From Caprimulgus europaeus (lineage: Eukaryota > Chordata > Aves > Caprimulgiformes > Caprimulgidae), in assembly GCA_907165065.1 (NCBI GenBank), contig OU015530.1:48283465-48347464 (forward strand): a stretch of 64,000 nucleotides of DNA. Reading direction: 5' to 3'. The translations under genes were made by a program, and so were the position numbers. The notes beneath the pieces were generated by a model, which saw nothing but the letters and a program-made list of their open reading frames with translations, did not search any database and was not told the origin of the DNA. Of the stretch, positions 1 to 9,963 are shown piece by piece; the stretch's first letter is position 1; the number at the start of each line of letters is the position of its first letter.

Positions 1-1900
1 TATCACCCAGACAAAGCTGTGGCTGTGTGCTCAGCTCCTCCGAGTGGTTCAGCACGACATAGATAGAGTTGCGAGTCAAGGCAAGAGTCCTCCTGAAGGG
101 ATGCAGGAGAGTTTTTTAAAGGTCAGTAAATAGATCAGTGAAAAATCAGAACACAAACCAGTAGAAACAGAGCGAGAAAAGAGAATGAAGCAAGATCAAA
201 GTGTGTGACTGAAAGATTACTGGTCCTTGGGATGCAGTGCTGCCCTGCTTGGAGAATACTAAGCTCTCCTGCTTTCTCCAGAAGGCAAAGTGGAAATCTC
301 AGACGGTGAAACGCTTTTCCTCTTACTTCTCCTGAAAGGGCATTTTTGTAAAATCTCAAGGACATTCTTAAAAACAGAAGGAAATACTAGAGGCATTTTA
401 ATGCACAGAATTTTCCTAGTTTCCAAATAATATCACTTTCTTCTATTGATAAATAAAAGTTTATCATTAGATAAACATGGTATCTGTGGCATTCATGGCA
501 TTGCGTACAGAAACACACAAGTACTATTAAATAACTGGTCCTTACAACGCCTGATGAGGTAAGTAAATATTATCCTGTTTATAGACGGCTAGATGTTAGC
601 CCATTCTCTGGATGACGATGACCCAGAGAAATTCAGTTATTTCACTGTCAGCTCCAATGCCCCTGGAAGCCAACAGAACTCAGACAGGTCCCTGTACTTA
701 AAAGCATTAAGAAGATAAAGAAAAAAAGGCATTTTAAACTTGGGAACTGAAGTTGCCAGCTGTCAATCTTGACCTGAATTTCCCAGACTATTTAAAACAC
801 AAATGTAAAAGCTTGTCACTAGAAGTTAAACAGTACAGGGATGATTAATCTGAGCCGCTGACATGGGGTTGTAGGCCAGTGATGTTGTGTTTGTGGAGTT
901 TCAGTCTTTTCTGGTCAGAATAGCTCCCAGGGCCAGAGAGAAGAGGGGGCAGGGAGCGCTGTCTACTGTTATTAAAATGGTCCACTGATCTCATGCCTTT
1001 AAGGAGGCTTGGGTGAATAAATAGTCAAACAATTAACCTTTTTAGCTTAGAAAGGAAAGAAAAACGTCCGCACACGTTGAGAAGCGGTAACGCGGTGATC
1101 CATCCCCTGTCCGCCTGGCACTCCCCAGATGTTTGGCACCCCTTGCTGCCAGATGTGACAGCTCACAGCAATGCTCAATGTAGAGTGAGTTTGTCCACAC
1201 GTCAGGGACACCGAGCACTGGTTTGTCATTTGAAGGGAACACTTTAATTCATTAATTTTCTGCGTAGGTGAGGTGGAGACTAAATCAATGACTTATGCAT
1301 TTGCAGCAAGCACACAGAAATCAGAACAACTGCTGGTTAATCGTGTTTGCAGCACTGAATTCAACCTCTGTGTAACTATTTAACAAAAAAAATCACAAAC
1401 AAGAAGTTCCTCTTCTACCTAGCACCCTGAGGTAGAGCTAAATCACACACCTGAAATAAAAACCAGGGCTGGGGCTTCATGTTGGAGTCTTTGCCTGAGA
1501 AAACATGGTTGTATACCATCCCTAGTTTGCACTCATAAACCAAGTAAGGAAATGGCATGTGAAGAAGAAAACCTCTGGGCTGTTTCATTAATGGCTCTGT
1601 AAACAGCACACTCTTGCCACTTAAACCCTGGCAGGAATTTTTTTGCAAAGGGTTAGTGAGAATAGTTTTGGCAGGGTAAAATTTTAAAAGACAGTAACAA
1701 GCCAGCTCTTTCAGGAAAAGCACTTCTACAGAAAAGTTTTAGTACAATTATATGCAAATTTTCTCCTGGGCTCAGCAAGACCTAAAGGATTTCAGCCTGT
1801 AAAGGAGCTGGTACTGCAAACTTGAATAGAGAGAAATGGTAGAAGACATCCTCCAGAGCCTCACAGTAACAGTGGAAGGAAGAAATGGCTCCTTCTGAGA

Positions 1901-1950
1901 CAAAACAAAACAAAACAAAACAGAAAAACAAAACAACAACAAAAAAAACC
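1901..1950. repeat. A-rich simple repeat, CAAAA type
   Basis: CAAAA units repeat four times and then degrade into mixed A-rich sequence with a CAA run. This is ordinary low-complexity DNA; no adjoining retroelement body was seen. Confidence 0.85.
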
Positions 1951-3026
1951 AAACATGGATGGAAATTTCAGGACAGGATCAAATCAGAAGATTTTCTCAA
2001 AAAAACTATCAGCTTCCCTATGGAGACAGCTCAGAGGTGAAGAGCCTGGCCAGAATGAGGCAAGGATCTTGGGAAAACTAGAGGAATACTGTGACTCTTG
2101 ACTTCCCAGAGAGCATCCCTGAGTCTGCACCACGTTTTCTGAAGGCTGCCAGAAACGTGTATTTGTTTTGTGGGACAAGGATCTGGATCCTGTTGAGCCA
2201 GCATCAAAGTGCACAGACTAGACAGTGATAAAGACCTAAGACTGAGTCTAAGTATTACCTCTTTTTATTTAGCTGAGTTACATTCTTACATGGATTGTGA
2301 CGGTGAAAGTGACGGTGATGGCAGCATTTTCTCAAAAGTCAAGTTATTGCTTCAGAAAAGAAAGGGCTTTCTAGCTTCCAGAAAGACAGAAGGAATTACT
2401 TTATGCAGTTAAATAGTAGGATCAGTAATTGTCATACATTTACTGCCATTTGTGCAAAATGGTAGATGTCAGATGTAAGATAGTATGCAACTGGAGCAGA
2501 TTGGAAAGATAATTATAACACATTTTCTTAGAACAAAATTCAAGCCTTTTTTTTTTTTTTGGTTGCTAAGTAAGAAAAAAAATAAAATGTAAAGGTGGTG
2601 CCACAGACATTGGCAAAGTGTTCCAGACTATTTCCACTATTGTTCAGATGGGTCATTTGGATGCGGCAGCAAGGAACTATTTTTGCTTCCAAGAGTCACT
2701 GATAATTCAAATTCTACACCTTGGTGGCATAAATGCTCTAAGTCTGACCAGTAGTCAACTAGCTCCCATGTCAGCTGAGAAAACAATTAAAAGAAGATTG
2801 AGAAGAGTGTGTTTTTTCTGTGATCATTGACACTCAAATCACAGAAAAACAAAACATTCAAATGTTTTGGGTATATACCTGTTACTCAGTACTAACAAAG
2901 AGGAACCTACAACCTCCTGATTGTCTTTAAGAAAGCCTGAAACTCTGCTAGGACTATCTCAAACCATCAAAAACATTCAAAAGCAGAGCGTTTTGAATTT
3001 TTACAATGCATCATCATTGCAGATGG

Positions 3027-3086
3027 TAACTTTAATCCTAACTTTAGTTAACTTTAATCCTAACTTTAGTTAACTTTAATCCCAAC
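3027..3086. repeat. 22-bp tandem repeat, about 2.7 copies
   Basis: The unit runs 3027-3048 and begins TAACTTTAATCC. It repeats exactly at 3049-3070 and partly at 3071-3086, where one T-to-C change appears in the last copy. Identity of the first two copies suggests a recent duplication. No gene overlaps it. Confidence 0.9.
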
Positions 3087-4854
3087 AATCAAGCTGAAAT
3101 GGATTTGACCTATCTCAGATAATGCAATCTGGGCAAAATGCTCAATAGTTAAAATATCCTTTTGTTTGTAATAAAAAACCTATTAATTTTTCCTCATTTC
3201 CCAAAGAATTTCACATTTGTAAAGGACATTTCATGTTGTCTGCTGTGAATGCATGAAAATACTAAGGCATGTTGAAAAAGGAGTTTATCCATATTGTAGT
3301 AGAAAGAATCTTAAGATGCTTTATAGATATTAAAAGTTATTTTTGTACATAAACAGAGCATTGATCTATTGCAATTTTAATGTTCTTTAGGAAAGGTGAA
3401 GATGGGGATCACGGAGAGGCACATTAAGTGACAGAATATTACTTATGTTGCTTTCACAATGTGCCAACAGTTTTGCATGACATCATCTTAAAGCAATAAT
3501 CTGATTTTTGTTTCTTAAAAATGATGATATAATGCATTAGCTGGAGGGTAAGCTATAAAAAATTATTAGTTCTTTTTCTATACATTTAAGTTTTATTTCA
3601 AAGGACATTACAGGAAAACAGAAGAAATGTAAAATAATTTACCCCAGGAAATTTGCTCTTAATTCCACATTTTAATTTCAGTAGATTGAAAAATTTGCTA
3701 AATCTAGTGTAAGAAATTTCATTGAAGAATAACTGCTGATTTTTCAGAAAGCTGTAAGCAAAGCTGAGGTTTCAAACTTTGATCAAAGGGTGGACAACTA
3801 TTATTTCTGTGAGATGCCCAGTGCAGTAGGAAAGCAGCTGTGCGTGTGTCAGGAACCTTGTTGTACGACACTGGGACATTTCTGTCCTTCAGATGCCAGT
3901 TCCCTCAATTTCTCTGAATTTGTCAAATCAGTTCCTACCTCAAATGCAGGAGTGGAAAGGATCTTTTTTTGTGTGTGTGTATAAACAGGCTTGGCCAGAC
4001 TGCAGGAGCCTAATAAACACTTGTTACACGAGACGAACTTTCAAACCACAGTTAATTTGAACTGTGCCAGTAAAGGCTGTTTATTAAATTTTGATTTAAT
4101 AAAAAGAAATATGTATGAAAAATATTTAAATCCACCAAATACCATTGTAAAAAATATTTTTAAATTTATAGTAATTAATTTGTTCCTGTAAGAACAATGA
4201 AAACACAAACTAGAAAGAGAAATATCTAATATATTAAGAGAAATTCTATTTCCTAAGGTTTGCTTTTCCTTCCTTTTCCTGTGCAGTAACTCACTTCTAG
4301 CCAAGAAAGTTCCCTTTTATGTATCTTAGCTCAAATCCAGTTTCATCAGCATGTGAACTAATATGCTAAACTATGTGCAGAAGGAACTCAGTCATGAATT
4401 TATGTTCCCCGCTCCCAGCTGTGCTACAAGGCCAGTAAGCTCTGGCACAGGGACAGATAGGGAAAGGAACTTTTCAGTTCCCCCATCACTAGAGCTCATC
4501 TGCAATGGTGTTAAGGAAGAAAAAGTCCTAGTTCCTCTCAGCTGTCCAGGATTTGCTCACACACATTTCTGTACACTTGAGTTGGGTCAGTCTACCTACA
4601 GTATTCATTTGGCTTCTCTCAGATTCCCTTTCATAAACTGTAGTGAATTAAGAGAAGGGCATCTACATTATTTTAAGGTATTAGAGCAGAGAATCAGATG
4701 CCAAGATATGCAGCAATTTACATCTGTCACATACTCATGGTAATTAAAGGGATCTAAGGTGTCTAAACAGCTTGGAGAAATGGGCCTTGTTGCTTGCCTG
4801 GGTAGCACAACAGAGAATTAGGATCGTAATGTGAAAAGTGCCGAGTGGCCCATC

Positions 4855-5014
4855 CTTCCCCTTCCCCTTCCCCTTCCCCTTCCCCTTCCCCTTCCCCTTC
4901 CCCTTCCCCTTCCCCTTCCCCTTCCCCTTCCCCTTCCCCTTCCCCTTCCCCTTCCCCTTCCCCTTCCCCTTCCCCTTCCCCTTCCCCTTCCCCTTCCCCT
5001 CCTTTCCCTTCCCC
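4855..5014. repeat. CTTCCC hexanucleotide microsatellite
   Basis: Twenty-four uninterrupted CTTCCC units fill 4855-4998 (144 bp), followed by a short imperfect tail to about 5014. The + strand is all pyrimidine. The complementary strand is a GGGAAG repeat with regularly spaced G-runs, so it is a candidate for quadruplex or triplex structure. Three forward frames stay open across it and would read as Leu-Pro, Phe-Pro or Ser-Pro dipeptide repeats. These are artefacts of a six-base unit that lacks stop codons, not genes. Confidence 0.97.
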
Positions 5015-8000
5015 AGGAGAGGAATTAGAAGATGAGATTGGCTTTAATTTTTAAGTGTTAAAAGAAATTAGAACCCAACTTGGAAATAATTATAGAACCA
5101 TTTGCATGTCATTTGGAAGTAACTTGATTAATGCATCTAATCAACTATTTTTCACTATTTGCAGTATGGCAGCAGGTAGCCATCCAGCCGCATTTGTGGT
5201 AGATACTGTAAAAGAATAATATACTTCATGACCTGTATATGAGACACAAGCAGAGAGATGCCAACAGAGGGAGTGGGAATGGAGAGATGAAGGGAAAAAA
5301 ATAAATTGAGTTCAACAGAAAAAAAAAAAAAGCAGTACATCTTTGTATAAGCAATGCCAGACGAGCATGTTCATCCCATCCCACAGTAGGATTATTTCCT
5401 ACAACATATTCATGATTGCTTTGTCTACTCTGGTTTTAATGTTTCAAATTATGGGGATTCCACCATTTCCTTTGAGAGTCTCTTCTGCAGTCTAATGCCA
5501 CTCATCCCTTGGAAGCTTTCCCTGCTATGTGTTTTGGCTCCCTTTCTTATTTCCAACCAATTATTCCAAGTTGTATCCTCTTCTCCCCACCTTTTTCCCC
5601 CTTCAACTTCCTCAGTGCTTCCACCTTTCAAATAATCAGGGGTAGCTATCTGGGCCATCCTGTGCTGTGGCTTAGCAAGCTGAGCAAGCACTCTTGTAAT
5701 ATCTGCTTAGAACTCGGTCCCACCAGGCAGCTGATTATTTTTGTTGTTTTTCTGTGAATGCCTCCTGCTTTTCACTTCTTTTTTTTTTTTTTTTGCTACG
5801 TTGGCCAAATCCTGACTCCCCACGCCCACAAACAGAAGAGAAGCGAACCTGTTCATTGACAGACATGATCCTATTGCTTTTACTACGGTGTCCAGAAGAC
5901 ATGCACATCATTTTAGGTACCTTGGGTCAAGGTAGTAGTGCCTGCTCAAGAGCTTTGTCCTTTTTTAATAGGTCTTCAATGCCTTGCTCCCTTCCTAAAG
6001 TTATGATGCTGGGAACATTTTCTAGCAGAGACCTGGCTTCAGGCTAAATCTCTGCAAAACTGGATACATCTTTTGCTGTGAGAGAGACAGGAAAGATAAT
6101 TTTTAGCTAGTCAAAGTCAATGTTATGTGGTCCTTCAGAGGTTTCACTCAGCTACCAACACCATAAAGTGATCTGTATGGAGCATGACCTCCAGTAGGAT
6201 TTGAACACTACAGTAAGTATTGTTAAGTAAAATAATACACTTTTTTTCTTTCTTCTGTGACCATACACATGTTCAAATGGGTCACTGCATGTAAATAATC
6301 CAAATAATTTTAACAAAAGCATTTGTGTATGAAGTCACTCACAAGCTGTGTGGACCAGGGCCTCTGTTGGAAAGGCATCACTGACTCGTTTCTTCTCTTG
6401 AAAGCAGATGAAACTGTATGCCATGGAAATATTGCATGCTTGTCAAAAAACATGTCTTGATAGAAAAGCCTTCTACAAATCCTGACCATGCTAATTAATC
6501 ACTGCATGCAAAATACAAATAGTATCCTACTTTTCTTGAAGTCAGGAACATTTCTATCACTTATTCCAGGGGATGATTAGGATGCAGCCTCTTATCTATA
6601 AATCTGAAAGGATCCATGAATTAAAACCAACTAGGGCAAATCTTACGGCTTGCTTCTTTTTCATTGTAATTTCAGTGTTTCATTGAGTTCATCGTGCAAA
6701 TTTATCTGCTTGAAATGTCAGTCCTCAAGCCTGGGCTCTGATCCTTTGCGTAAGTAGAAAAAATCCCCTCATAAGATCAGCTCTAGGGAACAAATGGGCT
6801 CTCCAAGGGAGGCTGCCATGGCCCCACATGTGTCCCTGTGTGGGGTTTGGCTGCCAGAGCCCCAGGTCAAGGTTCCCACAGTGCTCGCCCCTGCCTGCGC
6901 CCAGCCCCAGGGGTGAGATAGCCCTGCCTGCCCAAGGGGTCCCCAGAGCCCCCCAAGCTCCTCCGCAGGAGCTGCCACCCAGAGACTTTCCCAAACTGGG
7001 GCATCTTCATTTCTGCCAGACGAGTTCCAAGCCCAGGTGATCGCTCTTTCTTTGACAGCACTGAAACACAGGGCTTCTCAGGGAAGTGCTGAGAAAATTT
7101 CAGGTGCAATGATGTGAACAATCAAATTTTTCTCTTTAGGTCCCTTTATGTGACTTCACAAAAGGAAAGATTTGGAAAGTGAGGTGAACATTGCACGTAC
7201 AGATTCTCTAATGATCAGATAATGAGTAAAACAATGAGTTCCTATCAGGACTGGGGACGTAAAGGTGCAACTTGGAGATACGCAGTAGTGAAGGAAGCTG
7301 GCTCATCGCAAAGCTGTGCCTTGCCTCCCTCTTGGCTGCCTCCACCATACTTGAAAAGGCTGCTCCGGCAGAAGGCTGATACTTTCAGCTATTTCATCCC
7401 ACACAAAACAACAAACAAATAAAACTCAGATTCTCAGGTAGAAACCCTGGAGCATATTTGGATTTAATTGCTTTTCATTGTTTAGTCTTGATGTAATGAA
7501 GAAGAAAGACCTGGGTAATTTTTTGAATGCCTGTGTTTGAAACATGCAGTGCTCAACAAAAGGCAAAAATCTTGCCCCTGTGTAGCACAGCGCCGGGGGA
7601 AAGGCATCTGTGTGGCCCTAAACGGCGTCTGCCTTGCCGTGCTGCTAAAAGTAGTGGCCCTGCTAAAGAGAAGCTGAGCAGATGGCTCCCATCTTGCAGT
7701 GCCCAGGAGTGGTTACTAGAAATCAACATATATAATAACAAAACAAATAGCAGCAGCAGAAAATTAAGAGACTTTGTGTGTTCAAGCCTTGTTTACAGCA
7801 GGCAACCTCACTAAGTGTCCCAACCAGTTCTGCCACTGGTCTGGCTGAAGTGGTGCTGGCATCAGCCACGATCTGGGTGTAAGCAGCTCTCCTGCGTCTG
7901 GGGCTGGTAACCGGTGAAAACAGGAGGAACCACCAGCCCTGCACACGCTGCAGGAATCGCTCCAGTGCTGATGCCAGTTCAGCACAGCTGGCAATATGAT

Positions 8001-8264
8001 GTAATTTGTTTTTGTTCCCCAACATATTAAAAAATCACATTGTTTAGTATAGTCACAGACTAAGCTTTATCTTCTGAAGCAACTTCTACATCCTTGCTTT
8101 TCTTCCAGTGACTGAAACTGTAAGCCAAGGTTGGCCTGGAGAAGATTACGCCTTTTTCTTTCTGCTAATGTTGTGTCTCACTAAGACCTGTTCTACCATT
8201 GGGACTTCCAAGGATTTTTGAAACGATGGGTGCTGTGGTATCTTCCTCCTTCCTAATTGTGAGA

Positions 8265-8365
8265 GATTTAAAAAAAACTCATCAAAGTCCAACCCAAAAC
8301 AAATCAAACAAAAAAAACAACCCCCCTCCCCAAAGAACAACAACAACAAACCAAGAAAGCAAATA
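8265..8365. repeat. A-rich low-complexity tract
   Basis: Runs of A with interspersed C (AAAAC and CAA type units) surround a short C-rich patch at about 8,320-8,331. No flanking retroelement was recognised. Confidence 0.75.
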
Positions 8366-8690
8366 CATACAGGGAGAAAAAAAACAGAAAGGAAGGTGTT
8401 CCTTGAGAAATATATCTGTTGATCTGAAATGGAGTTTTATAAAATGTTTTCAAAACAGTTCCTTCTTATGTTGGAGCAGTGTAATCAACAGTACTGGTGG
8501 GTCGGTTTGTTTTAACCCACTCTCCAGATATGGGCTCGGTGTCAATTGGTACATGCTGGGGCTGAGCATGGACACACCACAGTGTCAACTCTGTTCTTTA
8601 TTATTATATTACGATTATGCTACTCTTTAATGGAAACGTGCACCCAGGATTTAGTGATATACACACCAGAATTGCCATGGCTTGTTTAGA

Positions 8691-8780
8691 ATAGAGTAGA
8701 GTAGAGTAGAGTAGAGTAGAGTAGAGTAGAATAGAATAGAATAGAATAGAATAGAATAGAATAGAATAGAATAGAATAGG
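8691..8780. repeat. Two-phase pentanucleotide array GTAGA/ATAGA
   Basis: After one ATAGA at 8691-8695, seven GTAGA units occupy 8696-8730 and nine ATAGA units occupy 8731-8775, ending in ATAGG. The two unit types form homogeneous blocks that differ by one base. The array abuts an antisense CR1 tail, and an ATAGAAT-type motif is also the reverse complement of CR1 3' tails, so the array probably expanded from that tail. Confidence 0.95.
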
Positions 8781-8845
8781 TTGGAAAAGACTCTTAAGTT
8801 CAAGTCCAACCGCTGACCCAACCCTGCCCAGCCCATCACAGGTGA
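8776..8845 (-). mobile_element. CR1 LINE 3'-end fragment, antisense
   Basis: The sequence following the pentamer array (GGTTGGAAAAGACTC..., then AAGTCCAACCGCTGACCCA) resembles the reverse complement of the 3' end of bird CR1 elements. That end typically reads as a TTGGAAAAGACCT block followed by a TCCAACC block. Only about 70 bp is recognisable. The element points left, with its 3' tail represented by the pentanucleotide array. This is based on recall of CR1 3' ends, and the right-hand edge is uncertain. Confidence 0.65.
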
Positions 8846-9163
8846 ATGCAGAGAAGGTGGGTGAACACAGGGGTTCGCTGGAAGTTGTTCAGCTGGTGGG
8901 GAAGGAAAACGGGCGCAGGGTGCTGGAGCGCTGTCATCGATCGGGTGTTGAACAGCCACCTGCCTCGAGCCCGTCACTCCCTCCTCCTTCCTCGGACCAG
9001 AAGTCCCACACCCAGGGAGTGCTCTTCGCATGAACAAACGACAAAGCGCTTCACCAGCCTCGCCCCGAAGCCACCGTACGTGTGTAACGCGCTGGAAAAA
9101 GGTTGCCCCGGACTTCGGAGGGGAGAACAGAGGAAGCCACTGCACACCTGCGGTGAGCACTGT

Positions 9164-9254
9164 CCGGGGCACCACCCCCGGTCACCATCCCGGGGCACCA
9201 CCCCGAGGCACCACCCCGAGGCACCACTCCGACGCACCACCTCAGGCCGCCACC
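9164..9254. repeat. 13-bp GC-rich minisatellite, 7 copies
   Basis: Seven consecutive 13-bp units begin at 9164, 9177, 9190, 9203, 9216, 9229 and 9242. The model unit is CCGGGGCACCACC; units 1 and 3 match it exactly and the others differ at one to five positions. An eighth unit starts at 9255 and decays. It lies at the upstream edge of the CpG island. Because 13 is not a multiple of three, the repeat shifts frame at each copy, which argues against it being coding. Confidence 0.9.
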
Positions 9255-9326
9255 CCGGGGCGGGACGTTCTCACTGCGCGGCCGCTGAGCGCCCCGCGGA
9301 GAGCCGCCTGCGCTGGGGCGCCCCCT

Positions 9327-9336
9327 GGGGGCGGGC
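9327..9336 (+). promoter_or_regulatory. GC box (Sp1/KLF-type)
   Basis: GGGGGCGGGC matches the general Sp1/KLF binding pattern and lies 23 bp upstream of the E-box. Such sites are common in CpG islands, so only its position gives it weight. Confidence 0.5.
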
Positions 9337-9358
9337 GCTGGGGGCGCGGGGCGGTGCG

Positions 9359-9366
9359 GTCACGTG
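9359..9366. promoter_or_regulatory. E-box GTCACGTG (USF/MYC-MAX/TFE type)
   Basis: The palindromic CACGTG core is preceded by GT, the flank preferred by USF and MiT/TFE bHLH-zip factors. It sits about 510 bp upstream of the DIP2C ATG, near the G+C peak. The site itself is visible; factor occupancy is inference. Confidence 0.45.
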
Positions 9367-9524
9367 CCTGTGACAGCGGCGCTGTGCCGGGCCAGCGGCA
9401 GTCGCGGCAGCGGCACCGCAGCGCCAGGCGCCGCCGCCAGCCCGAGCCGGGCGGGGAGGAGCGGGCCGGGGCCGGGGCGAAGCGAGGCGAGGCGAGAGCC
9501 GCCGCCGCCGCGGTGCCGGGCGAC

Positions 9525-9551
9525 GGGGGGTGGAGGGTGGGCCAGGGCGGG
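9525..9551 (+). promoter_or_regulatory. G-quadruplex motif in promoter/5' UTR
   Basis: Five runs of three or more G (9525-9530, 9535-9537, 9539-9541, 9545-9547 and 9549-9551) are separated by loops of 4, 1, 3 and 1 nt. This satisfies the canonical G3+N1-7 rule with one spare run. If transcription starts upstream, the motif would also be in the 5' UTR RNA on the sense strand. Confidence 0.6.
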
Positions 9552-9566
9552 CGCGGCAGGGAGCCG

Positions 9567-9626
9567 ATGCGGAGCGATCGCGGGCGGGCGGCGGCGGCGG
9601 GAGCAGCCATGGCGGGGCCCCGCTGA
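9567..9626 (+). other. Upstream ORF 1 (two in-frame ATGs)
   Basis: An ATG at 9567 and a second in-frame ATG at 9609 share the stop TGA at 9624-9626, giving peptides of 19 and 5 residues. The second start has a strong context (GCAGCCATGG, with G at -3 and G at +4), so ribosomes scanning from a start site upstream of it should use it often. It ends 252 bp before the DIP2C ATG, which leaves room for reinitiation. Its role depends on where transcription starts, which the sequence does not show. Confidence 0.5.
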
Positions 9627-9741
9627 AGGAGGCGGCGAAGGAGGAGGAGGAGGCTAGGGGAGGAGAGGAGAAACCTCCGCATTCCCTCCCTCCGCGCCCC
9701 GTCCCCCCGCGCGAACCGCCCGCCCGCCTCCCGCCCGCTGC

Positions 9742-9753
9742 ATGCCCGGCTGA
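9742..9753 (+). other. Upstream ORF 2 (3 codons)
   Basis: ATG CCC GGC TGA is a minimal ORF in weak-to-moderate context (CTGCATGC), 125 bp upstream of the DIP2C start. It may be skipped by leaky scanning. Confidence 0.4.
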
Positions 9754-9878
9754 GACCGCGGGGAGGACTCAGCCACCCGCCGCGGCCCCCGCCGTCTTCC
9801 CTCGCCCCGTGCAGCCGCGGACAAAGGGGGAGAGCGGGGCAGCCAGAGGAGGGGAGAGCCCGTCCCCGCCGCGCGAGC

Positions 9879-9963
9879 ATGGCGGACCGCAGCCTGGAGA
9901 GCGTGTCCCTGCCCCTGGAGGTGAGGGCCCGGCTGGCCGAGCTGGAGCTGGAGCTCTCCGAAG
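9879..9963 (+). CDS. DIP2C: DIP2C first coding exon (partial gene)
   Basis: The exon encodes 28 residues beginning MADRSLESVSLPLEV and ending in the Leu/Glu-rich stretch LAELELELSE, with one base (G) of codon 29 before the splice donor (AAG|GTAAAG, GT at 9964-9965). This is the highly conserved N-terminus of DIP2 proteins. The MADRSLE opening fits DIP2C better than DIP2A or DIP2B, whose N-termini are recalled as different. It forms the start of the DMAP1-binding domain, about residues 10 onward. Full DIP2C is about 1,550 residues with two AMP-ligase-like domains downstream, so over 98% of the protein is outside this window. DIP2 proteins are linked to neuronal development and lipid or acyl-CoA metabolism. 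The start context GCGAGCATGG is strong. Residues 8-10 (SVS) appear to differ from mammalian DIP2C as recalled. Confidence 0.9.

Larger units (their letters stand above)
1..8690. other. Upstream intergenic region
   Basis: No exon, RNA gene or intact mobile element could be recognised here on either strand. Open frames are short, have no recognisable domains and are interrupted at the rate expected of non-coding DNA. The stretch holds A-rich patches (about 1,901-1,950 and 8,265-8,365), a 22-bp tandem repeat at 3,027-3,086, the hexamer array at 4,855-5,014, and a GC-rich, CpG-poor patch at about 6,820-6,990. Most of the rest is A+T-rich unique sequence. In mammals the gene upstream of DIP2C is LARP4B; none of its exons was recognised, so this is probably the intergenic spacer. 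Confidence 0.6.

Noticed and set aside
4831..5054. Three overlapping proline-repeat frames (Leu-Pro, Phe-Pro, Ser-Pro)
   Set aside because: All come from the CTTCCC microsatellite, which has no stop in any forward frame.
8651..9175. 174-codon minus-strand frame with a repeated Ser-Ile-Leu-Phe-Tyr segment
   Set aside because: The repeated peptide is the translation of the GTAGA/ATAGA array and the rest is unlike any known family.
9030..9626. 198-codon plus-strand open frame upstream of exon 1
   Set aside because: It crosses the 13-bp minisatellite and the promoter elements and is Arg/Gly/Ala-rich. Only its last 60 bp is kept, as a uORF.
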